Assembly (NCBI RefSeq): GCF_001750105.1
Contig: NZ_CP014143.1
Span: 310,001-374,000, forward strand
Origin: Microbulbifer aggregans
GTDB lineage: Bacteria > Pseudomonadota > Gammaproteobacteria > Pseudomonadales > Cellvibrionaceae
Length of the DNA stretch: 64,000 nucleotides
Direction: 5' to 3'
The translations under genes were made by a program, and so were the position numbers. The first letter of the stretch is position 1. Each line of letters begins with the position of its first letter. Below are positions 27,839-37,356 of the stretch, piece by piece. A model generated the notes under the pieces. It did not search any database, had not been told where the DNA came from, and worked only from the letters and a program-made list of their open reading frames with translations.

Positions 27839-27915
27839 GACCGCGGATATTGGCTTGGCTATACAAGAGAAACGAAGGTGGGGGAGGTGAAAAAAGCGAC
27901 AGGTAAAATGTAAAA

Positions 27916-28040
27916 CACCGCCCAGGCAATCCGGCCCGGACGGTGCGTCTCACAGGATGGTGCTCAGTTCCGTTGAGCTGCGGCGCAGTCCCTTTCTTCC
28001 CTTGCCGCGGTTTTGCAGTCCCTTAAGCATCCTTGCACTT
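27916..28040 (+). repeat. array of small hairpins, short copy
   Basis: This repeats the head of the long array: CACCGCCCAGGC / GCCCGGACGGTG (27916-27945), then the identical CGTCTCACAGGATGGTGC. Only a few hairpins follow (GCTCA/TGAGC at 27962-27978, GCGGC/GCCGC at 27980-28008, then GCATCCTTGC). It ends with TTTCATTATGG, matching ATTTCATTATCGG at the end of the long copy. The two copies are therefore a direct duplication whose internal array has grown or shrunk. Confidence 0.65.
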
Positions 28041-28091
28041 TCATTATGGACAGTGCGGAAAAAAAATGTAGGGGAAATCGGCTGATTTTCA

Positions 28092-28129
28092 TGTGCGAGA
28101 TATCTCACAAGATTGAGATATATCTCACA
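28092..28129. promoter_or_regulatory. tandem GAGATATCTC-type palindromes, possible operators
   Basis: TGTGCGAGATATCTCACA (28092-28109) and TTGAGATATATCTCACA (28113-28129) are two related palindromes whose centres are about 19 bases, two helical turns, apart. They lie some 105 bases upstream of the likely start of the sugar dehydrogenase gene. The spacing suggests cooperative binding of a dimeric regulator. The regulator is not identifiable. Confidence 0.45.
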
Positions 28130-28233
28130 CGAGCCTGGCAGGAAGGACGGGGCGACGCCCCATGTGGTACAAATGGCCCACATCGCGAACGGCCTTAACT
28201 ATAGGCGCAATAATTACCGGATCAACCTTCACC

Positions 28234-29739
28234 GTGAACAACCTGTTGAAATACGCGCTCATTTTTATCGTCTTAGTCATCGTGGGCGTAATTTCCATCG
28301 TCATCCTCACCCCCGGAGTCAATGTCCCGTGGCAACAACTGACCGGTACTGCCGATACCGATGACGAAACGGTTGAGCGCCAGCTGACAGCAGCGGATGG
28401 TTTCAGCGTCACACTCTTCGCCGACGACGTGCCCAATGCGCGCTGGCTGGCCGTCACTCGCAACGGGGATGTGCTGGTCTCACAACCCAAGCGCGGACAG
28501 ATCAGCCTGCTGCAGGCGGATGCTGACCAGGATGGTCGCGCCGATGGACAGCGGGTACTGATCGACGGCCTGCGTCGCCCCCACGGCCTTTTCCTCCACG
28601 AGGACTGGCTGTATATCGCTGAGAGCGACGCAGTGGGTCGGGTACCCTTCGACCATTCCGATCGGCGTCTCGCCGGCCGTTACCAGCGCATCGTCGAAGA
28701 CCTCGACGATAGCGGCAACCACTGGACCAAGACCATCGCCCTGGGCCCGGACGGCTGGGTCTACCTGAGCAGTGGCTCCAGCTGCAACGTATGCGAAGAG
28801 GAAAACCCGCAACGCGCCACCATCATGCGCTTCAGGCTAGAAGGCGGTGAACCGCAAATCTTTGCCACCGGCCTGCGCAACAGCGTCGGCTTCGACTGGT
28901 CGCCGGTCAGCGGTGAACTGTACGCCACCGACAACGGCCGCGACTGGCTCGGTGACAACTTTCCGCCAGACGAGCTCAACCGGGTGCAAGAAGGTGGCTT
29001 CTACGGTTGGCCCTACGCTAACGGCGACCGGGTACCAGACCCGGATTTCGGGGTCGGCGCTACTGCGGAAATTCAGCAGAAGATCGCAAGCTCCATTCCG
29101 CCGGCGCACGGATTTCGTGCCCACAATGCGCCGCTCGGCATTCATTTCCTCGAGAGCCCGACACAGCCCGCGGGCTACCGGGATTCCGCCCTGGTGGCGC
29201 TCCACGGCAGCTGGAATCGCAACGAGAAAGACGGCTATAAAGTGGTGTCCCTGCATTGGGACGCCAGTGGCACTATCCGCGAGCGGGACTTTCTCTGGGG
29301 CTTCCTCGGCGATGACCGGGAGACGGTGTACGGACGCCCGGTAGCCTTCGCCGAGGACGGCAAAGGCAACATTTATATCTCCGATGACTACGCGGGCGCG
29401 GTGTATCGCGTAAGCGCCGGCGAAAATGGCAACGGCGGCACCATACCCACCAACCGGCCGCCCATCCAGGCACCACCAAAGCCACAGCCCATCGACACCG
29501 GCGCCGCCCAGCGAGGGGAAGAAATTTACCAGCGCTTCAATTGTGCCCGCTGCCATGGCCAACAGGCCCCGCTCAGGAACCTGGCAGGCAAATACTCCCT
29601 GCAGCAACTGGCGGACTATTTTGACAGCCCCACGCCGCCCATGCCGAAGTATGATTTCAGTGCCACACAGAAGCGGGCCCTGGCCCACTACCTGATCTCG
29701 CGTGAGCAGGGGATCGAGGACGCGGCTCCTCTCAATTGA
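28234..29739 (+). CDS. PQQ-type sugar/sorbosone dehydrogenase fused to cytochrome c
   Basis: From GTG 28234 the protein has 501 residues. A single N-terminal membrane anchor (LLKYALIFIVLVIVGVISIVIL) is followed by a six-bladed propeller of the soluble glucose dehydrogenase / sorbosone dehydrogenase type: RPHGLFLHEDWLYIAES, TIALGPDGWVYLSSGSSCNVCEEENPQ, FATGLRNSVGFDWSP, YATDNGRDWLGDNFPPDELN, GFYGWPYANG. A C-terminal cytochrome c domain carries the haem motif CARCH in RFNCARCHGQQAP. It probably oxidises a sugar in the periplasm and passes electrons through its own haem to the respiratory chain. A longer frame from 28162 is possible but starts close to the palindromes. Confidence 0.87.
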   Translation: MNNLLKYALIFIVLVIVGVISIVILTPGVNVPWQQLTGTADTDDETVERQLTAADGFSVTLFADDVPNARWLAVTRNGDVLVSQPKRGQISLLQADADQDGRADGQRVLIDGLRRPHGLFLHEDWLYIAESDAVGRVPFDHSDRRLAGRYQRIVEDLDDSGNHWTKTIALGPDGWVYLSSGSSCNVCEEENPQRATIMRFRLEGGEPQIFATGLRNSVGFDWSPVSGELYATDNGRDWLGDNFPPDELNRVQEGGFYGWPYANGDRVPDPDFGVGATAEIQQKIASSIPPAHGFRAHNAPLGIHFLESPTQPAGYRDSALVALHGSWNRNEKDGYKVVSLHWDASGTIRERDFLWGFLGDDRETVYGRPVAFAEDGKGNIYISDDYAGAVYRVSAGENGNGGTIPTNRPPIQAPPKPQPIDTGAAQRGEEIYQRFNCARCHGQQAPLRNLAGKYSLQQLADYFDSPTPPMPKYDFSATQKRALAHYLISREQGIEDAAPLN

Positions 29740-29836
29740 CCACCTGTGCGCCAGCGGCTAAGGTTGCGCGCACGACGAATCCCGGGCCCCGGAACACCAC
29801 CAGCCCGGCGCCAGAGCAGAGACAGGCAGGAACCGA

Positions 29837-30115
29837 ATGGCGGCAAAGAAGAAAGCAGCAACCTTTGAGCAGGCCCTCGAAGAACTGGAACAGCTGGTGG
29901 AGCGGCTCGAAGCGGGCGACCTGCCCCTCGAAGAAGCACTCGCCGACTTTGAGCGCGGAGTGAAACTCACCCGCGAGTGCCAGCAGAAGCTGGCCAGCGC
30001 CGAGCAGAAGGTCAAGGTCCTGATGGAGCAGAATGGCACCGTCCAGGAAGCCCCCTTCGAAACCGGCGAAGACAACGAGAGCGGCACGACTGATACCCCC
30101 GAGCAGGGCTTCTGA
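29837..30115 (+). CDS. xseB: exodeoxyribonuclease VII small subunit
   Basis: XseB is the small subunit of exonuclease VII, which degrades single-stranded DNA. The 92-residue protein shows the family core: FEQALEELEQLVERLEAGDLPLEEALADFERGVKLTRECQQKL, forming a helical hairpin. The C-terminal tail is acidic and disordered. It is followed after three bases by ispA and then dxs, the conserved xseB-ispA-dxs order of gammaproteobacteria. Confidence 0.96.
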   Translation: MAAKKKAATFEQALEELEQLVERLEAGDLPLEEALADFERGVKLTRECQQKLASAEQKVKVLMEQNGTVQEAPFETGEDNESGTTDTPEQGF

Positions 30116-30118
30116 CAC

Positions 30119-31024
30119 GTGACGCCGATCACCCAGGTGACTCTGCCAGCATTCCTGAAGGCCGCTTCCGAGCGTGTGGAAACCCGCCTACAGGCGGCGC
30201 TCGCCCCTGCAGTGCCCTCCGCGGATACCCTGTTTGCCGCCATGCACTACGGCGCGCTGGGGCCGGGCAAGCGGTTGCGGCCAGCGCTGGTTTACGCCTG
30301 CGCGGGCATTGTGCAGGGCGAGTATTTCGACCCCGCCCGCTGTGATGCCGCGGCCGCAGCACTGGAGTGCATCCACGCCTACTCCCTGATCCACGACGAC
30401 CTGCCGGCCATGGATGATGACGACCTGCGCCGCGGTCGCCCCACCTGTCATATCGCCTATGACGAGGCCACCGCCATTCTCGCCGGCGACGCCCTGCAGA
30501 CCCTGGCTTTTGAGCTGCTGCTGCACTCGGAAGCGGAGGCCTGCCTCAAGGTGCGCCTGCTGGAAGAACTGACCGCCGGCTCCGGCGCCCGCGGCATGGT
30601 TTCGGGCCAGGCGATTGACCTGGCAGCGGTAAACAGGAAGCTCGACCTGGCACAGCTGGAAGAGATGCACCGCCTGAAAACCGGCGCCCTGATCCGCGCC
30701 AGCGCCCGCATCGGCGCCCTGCTGGGCGGTGCCGATGAAGTGCAGCTGGCCGCCCTCAGCCGCTATGCCGAAGCCGTGGGGCTGGCGTTCCAGGTACAGG
30801 ACGACATCCTCGATGTCACCGCCGATACCGCCACGCTGGGCAAGACCCAGGGTGCCGACGCCGCGCGCAACAAGCCGACCTATGTTTCCCTGCTGGGACT
30901 CGAGGGCGCCCGGCAGAAGCTGGAAGGCCTGCACCGCGACGCCCGCGAGGCGCTGGAGGCCGTGCGCGGCGATACCAGCCTACTGGAGCAGCTGGCGGAC
31001 TATATCGCCCACCGCAGTCACTAA
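30119..31024 (+). CDS. ispA: (2E,6E)-farnesyl diphosphate synthase
   Basis: IspA condenses DMAPP and IPP to geranyl and then farnesyl diphosphate. The 301-residue prenyltransferase has the chain-length region YSLIHDDLPAMDDDDLRRGRPT (first Asp-rich motif) and the second motif FQVQDDILDVTADTATLGK. The GPGKRLRP and KTGALIRAS segments bind substrate. The start is GTG, three bases after the xseB stop, indicating coupling. Confidence 0.96.
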   Translation: MTPITQVTLPAFLKAASERVETRLQAALAPAVPSADTLFAAMHYGALGPGKRLRPALVYACAGIVQGEYFDPARCDAAAAALECIHAYSLIHDDLPAMDDDDLRRGRPTCHIAYDEATAILAGDALQTLAFELLLHSEAEACLKVRLLEELTAGSGARGMVSGQAIDLAAVNRKLDLAQLEEMHRLKTGALIRASARIGALLGGADEVQLAALSRYAEAVGLAFQVQDDILDVTADTATLGKTQGADAARNKPTYVSLLGLEGARQKLEGLHRDAREALEAVRGDTSLLEQLADYIAHRSH

Positions 31025-31151
31025 CCGTCCGAGGGGCTTGTGACTGCTTCCGGCCCGTGGCGGGGAGCGCCCCGAGGGCCGTTCAGGATGCAATCTCCCC
31101 CCCACGGGCATACAATCCCTTTTCACACTTTTGTTGCAATTGATACGTTCG

Positions 31152-33071
31152 ATGTTCGACGAAATTCCCCGTACTCGACCGCACACGCCGCTGCTCGACG
31201 GTATCGACAGCCCGGCCCAGCTGCGCGCACTCGAAGAGCGCCAGCTGCCGGAGCTGGCTAACCAGCTGCGCGAGTACCTGCTCTACTGCGTCGGCCAGAC
31301 CGGCGGCCACTTTGGTGCCGGCCTGGGCGTGGTAGAGCTGACCATTGCCCTGCACTACATCTATAACACCCCGGACGACCGGCTGGTGTGGGATGTGGGC
31401 CACCAGACCTATCCGCATAAAATCCTGACCGGACGTCGTGAGGAGATGCTGACGATCCGCCAGCAGGGCGGCCTGTCCGGTTTCCCCAAGCGCAGCGAAA
31501 GCCCCTACGATACGTTTGGCGTCGGGCATTCCAGTACCTCTATCAGTGCCGCCCTGGGGATGGCCCTTGGCTCGCCAGACGAGCGCAAGGTGGTGGCGGT
31601 GATCGGCGATGGCGCCATGACCGCGGGCATGGCCTTCGAGGCCCTGAACCATGCGGCCCACACCGGCAAGGACATGCTGGTGGTGCTGAATGACAACCGC
31701 ATGTCGATCTCCAAGAATGTGGGCGGCCTCGCCACCTACTTCGCCAAGATCCTCGCCAGCAAGACCTACCTGTCCATGCGCGAGGGCAGCCGCAGAATCC
31801 TGTCCAAGATTCCCAAGGCGTGGCAGCTGGCTCGGCGTACCGAAGAACACGTGAAGGGCATGATCACCCCCGGCACCCTGTTCGAGGAGTTGGGCTTCAA
31901 TTACGTGGGCCCGGTGGACGGACACAACCTGCACGACCTTGTGCATACCCTGCGCAACCTGCGCGGCCAGCGCGGCCCGCAACTGCTGCATATTGTCACC
32001 ACCAAGGGCAAGGGCTTCGGCCCCGCCGAGGAAGACCCGGTGGGTTACCACGCTCTGAACAAACTGGAGCCGGAACCCAAGGTACAGGTGGCCATTTCCA
32101 ATAGCGGCAAGCGCAAGCTGCCCAAGTACCAGGACATCTTCGGCCAGTGGCTGTGCGACACCGCCGAGCAGGATGAACGCCTGATCGGTATCACCCCCGC
32201 CATGTGCGAGGGCTCCGGCATGGTCGAATTCGCCGAGCGCTTCCCGGAGCGTTTCCACGATGTCGCCATCGCCGAACAACACGCGGTAACCCTGGCCGCC
32301 GGCCTGGCCTGTGAGGGCCAGAAGCCAGTGGTGGCCATTTACTCCACCTTCCTGCAGCGCGGCTACGACCAGATGGTGCACGACGTGGCCATCCAGGATC
32401 TGGATGTCACTTTCGCCATCGACCGTGCAGGCCTGGTCGGTGAGGACGGCCCGACCCACGCCGGTAGCTTCGACCTTACTTTCATGCGCTGCCTGCCCAA
32501 TATGGTGATCGCCGCGCCCAGCGACGAGAACGAGTGCCGCCAGCTGCTCTACACCGCCTATCAGCACGAGGGGCCTGCCGCCGTGCGCTACCCGCGCGGT
32601 ACCGGTCCGGGCGTCGAGATCAAGAAAGAGATGACGGCGCTGCCCATCGGCAGGGCCCGCATGGTCCGCGAGGGCAGTCAGGTGGCCATCCTCAATTTCG
32701 GCACCCTGCTGGAGCCGGCAAAGGCCGCGGCGGAAAAACTCGGCGCCACCGTCGTGGACATGCGCTGGGTCAAGCCACTGGACGAGGCCCTGATCGATCA
32801 GCTCGCCACCAGTCACCAGCTGCTGGTAACCCTGGAAGAAAACACCATTGCCGGCGGTGCCGGCAGTGCGGTGATGGAGTACCTCAACACTACCGGCACA
32901 TTGATCCCGCTACTGCAGCTGGGCCTGCCGGACAAGATCATTGAACACGGCAAGCACCACGATCTACTCGCAGGCATCGGCCTGGATGCAGCCAGCATCG
33001 AAGAGAGTATCCGCCGGCGCCTGCAACAGCTCAGCGACAAGCACTTTCGCGGTCAGGCCGCGGCCCTCTAG
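31152..33071 (+). CDS. dxs: 1-deoxy-D-xylulose-5-phosphate synthase
   Basis: Dxs joins pyruvate and glyceraldehyde-3-phosphate to make DXP, entry to the MEP isoprenoid pathway, using thiamine diphosphate. From ATG 31152 it has 639 residues, beginning [20 protein letters not shown] as in relatives; a TTG at 31131 would add seven. The ThDP site is seen in [17 protein letters not shown] through [13 protein letters not shown]. The transketolase pyrimidine domain shows [19 protein letters not shown] and [19 protein letters not shown]. It lies 127 bases after ispA. Confidence 0.97.
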   Translation: MFDEIPRTRPHTPLLDGIDSPAQLRALEERQLPELANQLREYLLYCVGQTGGHFGAGLGVVELTIALHYIYNTPDDRLVWDVGHQTYPHKILTGRREEMLTIRQQGGLSGFPKRSESPYDTFGVGHSSTSISAALGMALGSPDERKVVAVIGDGAMTAGMAFEALNHAAHTGKDMLVVLNDNRMSISKNVGGLATYFAKILASKTYLSMREGSRRILSKIPKAWQLARRTEEHVKGMITPGTLFEELGFNYVGPVDGHNLHDLVHTLRNLRGQRGPQLLHIVTTKGKGFGPAEEDPVGYHALNKLEPEPKVQVAISNSGKRKLPKYQDIFGQWLCDTAEQDERLIGITPAMCEGSGMVEFAERFPERFHDVAIAEQHAVTLAAGLACEGQKPVVAIYSTFLQRGYDQMVHDVAIQDLDVTFAIDRAGLVGEDGPTHAGSFDLTFMRCLPNMVIAAPSDENECRQLLYTAYQHEGPAAVRYPRGTGPGVEIKKEMTALPIGRARMVREGSQVAILNFGTLLEPAKAAAEKLGATVVDMRWVKPLDEALIDQLATSHQLLVTLEENTIAGGAGSAVMEYLNTTGTLIPLLQLGLPDKIIEHGKHHDLLAGIGLDAASIEESIRRRLQQLSDKHFRGQAAAL

Positions 33072-33144
33072 GGCCGACGGTCACTTCCGCGCTAAAAACG
33101 ATCGCTTTTGACCAGATGCTTTTGACCAGATGTAAGGGGGGACC

Positions 33145-34998
33145 ATGTCCTTGATGCGCAAAACCGCGCTGGCTGCGGCAGCATTATTTGTTGCCACCGG
33201 CGCTTCTGCCATGGAGCAGGAAGCTTTCGACAAGGCCTTTGATGCCATTCCGAAGAAAGGGGCAGAGGCGAAGCTGGAAGCCCTGCAGGACCTCCGCTAC
33301 CAGTGGTTGATGGAGAGCTTCCCCAGCCGGGCCACTTACCAGGGCTACGCCGGCGTCAATGACCGCTGGATGGATGCCTCGCTAGAGGGCATCAAGCGCC
33401 GCCGGGAACAGACCCGCCGCATGCTGGCCGCGAGCCGTCATATCGAAGCCGATGAGCTGCCCGAGCCCCTGCAACTGGACCACCAGCTGCTGTATCAGGA
33501 CCTGCTCACCGAAGTAAAAGGGTTCCAGTTTCCGGAACACCTGCTGCCGGTCACGCACATGAGCGGCATCCAGCGCAATGTCCCCGGTGTACTGGCGGCG
33601 ATGCCGAAGCGTAACGCCTCAGACTATGACGACATCCTCGTGCGGCTCGATCGCCTGCCGCTGCTGGTCCAGCAGATCCGCACCCTGATGGAGGAGGGTC
33701 TGGAAAAGCAGATCACCCCGCCGCAGATTACTTTGCGGGACCTGCCGGTGCAGATGCGCGCGCTGATTCCCGAGGACCCGAGTGAGAGTCCGCTGATGAA
33801 GGCTTTCGCGGAAATGCCGTCCAGCATTTCGGCGTCGCAGCAGAAGCGCCTGCGCAATCGCGCCTTTGCCCTCTACCACCGCGAGCTGGTGCCGGCCTGG
33901 CGCGATCTGGCGGAATTCGTCGAGCGCGAGTATATCCCCGGGGCCCGGGTGGATACCGCCTTTACCAGCATGCCCGACGGCACCCGCTGGTACGCCCACA
34001 AGGTGCGCGACAACACCACCACTGCGCTGAGCGCGGAGGAAATCCACCGCATCGGCCTGGAAGAGGTAAAGCGCATCCGCGGTGAGATGGAAAAAATCAT
34101 CGCCAAGACCGGCTTTGAGGGCGACTTTGCGGCCTTTACCGACTTCCTGCGCAACGACCCTCAGTTCTACCACACCAGCCGCGAAGACCTGATGCGGGAC
34201 TACCGGGATATCGCCAAGCGCATCGACGGTGAGCTGCCCAAGCTGTTCCGTGCCCTGCCGCGCCTTCCCTACGGCGTGAAGCGTATTCCCAGCTACTCGG
34301 AAAAATCCCAGACCACCGCCTACTACCAGCCAGGTTCTATGGAAGCCGGCCGCGCCGGGGTCTTCTTCGCCAACACCTACAACCTGGCCAGCCGCCCCAA
34401 GTGGGAAATGGAAGCATTGACCGTGCATGAAGCCATGCCCGGACACCACCTGCAGATCGCCCTGGCCCAGGAAATCGAGGACGTGCATCCGCTGCGCCGC
34501 CTCAGCATGTATACCGCCTTTGTCGAGGGCTGGGGCCTCTACTCCGAGAGCCTAGGCTATGACCTCGGCCTGTACACCGATCCCTACAGCGAGTTCGGCG
34601 CGCTCACCTACGACATGTGGCGCGCGGTACGCCTGGTGGTGGACACCGGCATGCACCAGCTGGGCTGGAGCCGCGAACAGGCGATCGAATACTTCATGAA
34701 TAACAGCGCCAAGCCGCGCCACGACATCACTGTGGAGATCGACCGTTACCTGGTATGGCCGGGCCAGGCCCTGGCCTACAAACTGGGACAGCTGAAGATC
34801 AAGGATCTGCGCGCCAATGCCGAGGAACAGCTGGGCAACAACTTCGACATCCGCAGCTTCCACGACGAGCTACTGGGTGCCGGTGCCCTGCCACTGAATG
34901 TACTGGAAGGCCGCATGAACGACTGGATCGTGGCCCAGGGCGGCCAGGCCGCCACAGCGCCCACGTCTGAGTCCGCCGACCCGGTAGCGCCGATTTAA
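33145..34998 (+). CDS. DUF885 family secreted metallopeptidase-like protein
   Basis: The 617-residue protein has a Sec signal peptide ([22 protein letters not shown]). The DUF885 family is recognised by length and by the zinc-type motif in [15 protein letters not shown], followed by a downstream [17 protein letters not shown] providing a further ligand. Family members are related to carboxypeptidase-like metalloenzymes and are mostly uncharacterised; periplasmic or surface location is expected. AAGGGGGG stands before the ATG. It follows dxs and is closed by a terminator. A link to isoprenoid synthesis is unlikely. Confidence 0.88.
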   Translation: MSLMRKTALAAAALFVATGASAMEQEAFDKAFDAIPKKGAEAKLEALQDLRYQWLMESFPSRATYQGYAGVNDRWMDASLEGIKRRREQTRRMLAASRHIEADELPEPLQLDHQLLYQDLLTEVKGFQFPEHLLPVTHMSGIQRNVPGVLAAMPKRNASDYDDILVRLDRLPLLVQQIRTLMEEGLEKQITPPQITLRDLPVQMRALIPEDPSESPLMKAFAEMPSSISASQQKRLRNRAFALYHRELVPAWRDLAEFVEREYIPGARVDTAFTSMPDGTRWYAHKVRDNTTTALSAEEIHRIGLEEVKRIRGEMEKIIAKTGFEGDFAAFTDFLRNDPQFYHTSREDLMRDYRDIAKRIDGELPKLFRALPRLPYGVKRIPSYSEKSQTTAYYQPGSMEAGRAGVFFANTYNLASRPKWEMEALTVHEAMPGHHLQIALAQEIEDVHPLRRLSMYTAFVEGWGLYSESLGYDLGLYTDPYSEFGALTYDMWRAVRLVVDTGMHQLGWSREQAIEYFMNNSAKPRHDITVEIDRYLVWPGQALAYKLGQLKIKDLRANAEEQLGNNFDIRSFHDELLGAGALPLNVLEGRMNDWIVAQGGQAATAPTSESADPVAPI

Positions 34999-35014
34999 AC
35001 GAGCGCATATCCAC

Positions 35015-35046
35015 AAAAAAGGGCGATCTCAGATCGCCCTTTTTTG
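35015..35046 (+). terminator. rho-independent terminator, usable in both directions
   Basis: AAAAAAGGGCGATCT and AGATCGCCCTTTTTT flank a two-base CA centre. It lies between the DUF885 gene and the convergent thioredoxin-like gene and could serve both. Confidence 0.92.
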
Positions 35047-35075
35047 TGCCCGATTCTCGGCGCTGTAAGCGGCTG

Positions 35076-35540
35076 TCACTCTGCCAGCAGCTGCCCCACC
35101 ATCGCGCCCAACTGCATATCGCTCAAAATACCGAAGTGACTGAAACGGATATTGCCCGTTCGATCCACAAGCACTGTGGACGGTGTGCCCTGTAGCTCCA
35201 GCCTGGCCATGGTCACGGGCACCGGGCTGTTCTCGGCGGGCTGATCGATCGCAATGGGAAACTGCAGCTGGAACTCGGCGACGTAAACACGGAGGGCATC
35301 GGGATTCATTACCCGGTGGTGTTCGAACACCGTATGCAGGCCGATCAGCTGAAAATCTTCGTCGGCAAAACAGTCCGCAACGGCAGACGCCTGCGGAGTG
35401 GCCCGGGTAACGCAGGCCGGGCAGAGCATCTGAAAAGCATGCAGCATCACCACCCGCCCCCGCAGTGCGCGCATGGACAGCGGGCTATCCGTATTCAGCC
35501 AGGCAGCGGCGGCGATTTCAGGAGCGGAAGGGTATTTCAT
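35076..35540 (-). CDS. thioredoxin-like (TlpA/redoxin) protein
   Basis: The 154-residue thioredoxin-fold protein has the redox motif CPAC in VVMLHAFQMLCPACVTRATPQ, and the cis-proline region QGTPSTVLVDRTGNIRFSHFG. There is no signal peptide, so it should be cytoplasmic. ATG 35540 is preceded by GGGAGG at a spacing of 11; a TTG two codons earlier has tighter spacing. It probably reduces disulfides or peroxides; substrate unknown. It is transcribed in the same direction as rsgA, which lies 85 bases upstream. Confidence 0.85.
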   Translation of the reverse strand: MKYPSAPEIAAAAWLNTDSPLSMRALRGRVVMLHAFQMLCPACVTRATPQASAVADCFADEDFQLIGLHTVFEHHRVMNPDALRVYVAEFQLQFPIAIDQPAENSPVPVTMARLELQGTPSTVLVDRTGNIRFSHFGILSDMQLGAMVGQLLAE

Positions 35541-35625
35541 TGGCAAAGTGACCTCCCGCGCATGCGGGATAACGCATCGTCAGTCATCCCGTTCAGTTTA
35601 GGAGGTCACCGTTGCCGTCGGGCTG

Positions 35626-36783
35626 TCAGTCCCTGCCCTGCTTGCGCGAGCGGGCGTGTCCCTGCACTTCCCGATAAAACTGCCCCAGGGCACGATCGTC
35701 GGCGCGCTGCTCCGCCAGCGTGCGCTGGTTACGGGTGATCTCCCGCAGCAGCTTGCGCCAGTTGCGCAGCCGCCTCTCATCGAGATCACCCCGCTCGAGC
35801 GCCGCCTGAACCGCACAGCCGGGTTCCGCATCGTGGGCACAATCAGAGAAACGGCACTGCTGGGCCAGAGCATCGATATCCTCAAAGGCGGCTGCCACCC
35901 CCTCCTCGCCACCGGCGAGGCCTAGCTCGCGCATACCGGGACTGTCCAGCAGCAATCCGCCGCCCGGCAGCGGGTACAGGGCGCGATGGCGCGTGGTGTG
36001 CCGCCCCTTGCTGTCGTCCTCGCGGATTGCGCTGGTTTCCGCCAGTTGTACGCCGGACAGGGAATTCAGCAGTGAGGACTTACCCACACCAGAGGAGCCC
36101 AGCATAGCAACCGTTTCACCGGGTGCGAGCCAAGAGCGCAGGGAAGAGACGCTGTCGGCATCGAGGGCATTGACCGCCATCACCGGCAGCTCCCGCAGGC
36201 TCTTCACCGCTTCCAGGTACTCGCCGGTATCGGCACACAAGTCAGCCTTGGTCAGCACCAGGTAGGCGCGACTGCCCGCCGCACGGGTCAGGGCCAGGTA
36301 ACGCTCGATCCGGGAAAGATTGAAATCCTGATTGCAGGACGCCACGATCAAGACGCTGTCCACATTGGCAGCGATCAGCTGCACTCTCTCCGCGCCCGGC
36401 GCCATGCGCCTGAACAGGCTGCTGCGCTCCAGCATGCGACGATATCCGCCGTCCTCCCGCTCCAGCAACAGCCAGTCCCCCACGGTGGGGCGCAACTCCA
36501 CTGCCGTGGGTAGACTGATGCTTTCCAGGGGGAGGGAACTTTCGCCGCTCTCTCCGGCGACTTCCAGGCGATTGCGATGGACCGCCATCACCCGCACCGG
36601 CTCACAGTGTTCGTACTCGTCCAGGCTTAGCTGCTGCTGAAAAAACGGTTTCCAGCCCAGCGCATCCAGCGGAGATTGAGGGCGTGCCTTCCTGGGCTGC
36701 TCTGATAGGTTGTTGCCGCGCCCAAACGGGGAGCGGCGGGAAATCAATGATCGACTCACGATACTGAACCTCATGGCGCTCAC
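35626..36783 (-). CDS. rsgA: ribosome small-subunit-dependent GTPase A
   Basis: RsgA is a circularly permuted GTPase that helps mature the 30S subunit. The permuted order is visible: LTKADL (G4), then GSSGVGKSSLLNSL (G1, P-loop), then LLDSPGMREL (G3). An OB fold precedes (about 60-115) and a zinc-binding C-terminal part follows (CRFSDCAHDAEPGCAV). The protein is 385 residues from a GTG at 36783; an ATG three codons in is an alternative. The first 50 residues are basic and not conserved. A hairpin lies just upstream. Confidence 0.93.
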   Translation of the reverse strand: MSAMRFSIVSRSLISRRSPFGRGNNLSEQPRKARPQSPLDALGWKPFFQQQLSLDEYEHCEPVRVMAVHRNRLEVAGESGESSLPLESISLPTAVELRPTVGDWLLLEREDGGYRRMLERSSLFRRMAPGAERVQLIAANVDSVLIVASCNQDFNLSRIERYLALTRAAGSRAYLVLTKADLCADTGEYLEAVKSLRELPVMAVNALDADSVSSLRSWLAPGETVAMLGSSGVGKSSLLNSLSGVQLAETSAIREDDSKGRHTTRHRALYPLPGGGLLLDSPGMRELGLAGGEEGVAAAFEDIDALAQQCRFSDCAHDAEPGCAVQAALERGDLDERRLRNWRKLLREITRNQRTLAEQRADDRALGQFYREVQGHARSRKQGRD

Positions 36784-36794
36784 AGCGCACTGAT

Positions 36795-36819
36795 TGTCAC
36801 TGTGCGACTCACAGTGACA
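36795..36819 (-). promoter_or_regulatory. 10-bp perfect hairpin in the rsgA leader
   Basis: TGTCACTGTG (36795-36804) pairs exactly with CACAGTGACA (36810-36819) around a five-base loop, 12 bases upstream of the rsgA start. There is no U tract, so an operator or translation-control stem is more likely than a terminator. Confidence 0.45.
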
Positions 36820-37356
36820 GAGGATTAGGATAGAAGGCTTCCGGGAAGGGGAAACCCGACGTCAGGAAAAAACCGTAATGCCGGGCTCAGACGCGGTTCA
36901 GCGGGGAACCCGGCGAAGGAAACACACAATCATCGAACGTCCTCCGCTGGTAAAAATTGAGAGGGAGAATGTAGCACCACCTGCGACGGCGGACAATTCC
37001 CCCCCCCAAAAAGCGAAAAGCCGGCTATTGCCGGCTTTCGTACCAAATTCTCGCAGGTGCATCACCTTTCTCGACCCACGAAAATCTGATGGGTTTGAGT
37101 GTAGACGCTGGGAGAAGTTCCGCACGCGTTTTACTCGAGAGTAAGGATCACTCAGGCAGATTGCGGTGCCGTGACGTTTTTATAAAAAATTTGTGACACC
37201 CCTCAAACCTTTCTCTAGACCCCAGTCAACTTCCTTCCTCCCTCCCCCGGGGGTGGGAGGCCCCGTATTTCCAGCCGGGTTTCAATGACCCGATGGGGAG
37301 AAGTATGTGGTACCCCGAATACCCGAACCGAAGATAACAATAACCCCGGAACCATT
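36820..37356. other. non-coding region between rsgA and pullulanase
   Basis: It contains a run of nine C (about 36999-37007), an AT-rich stretch near 37180 that may hold a promoter for the pullulanase, and a hairpin listed separately. No gene is recognised. Confidence 0.4.
37017..37038. terminator. terminator-like hairpin AAAGCCGGC/GCCGGCTTT
   Basis: A 9-bp stem around TATT, with A-rich bases before it and a short T run after. It resembles a bidirectional terminator, yet it lies between divergent genes with no known transcript ending there. Confidence 0.55.

Noticed and set aside
27512..27890. Open frames in the CT-rich hairpin array (repetitive L/P/C/F residues)
   Set aside because: The peptides are low-complexity translations of the repeats and resemble membrane proteins only by composition.
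27411..28040. CRISPR array
   Set aside because: The units are short, unequal and self-complementary with no regular spacers, and no cas gene is in the window.
31083..32816. 577-codon leftward frame opposite dxs
   Set aside because: It is antisense to dxs, with composition typical of reverse-strand shadows and no motif.
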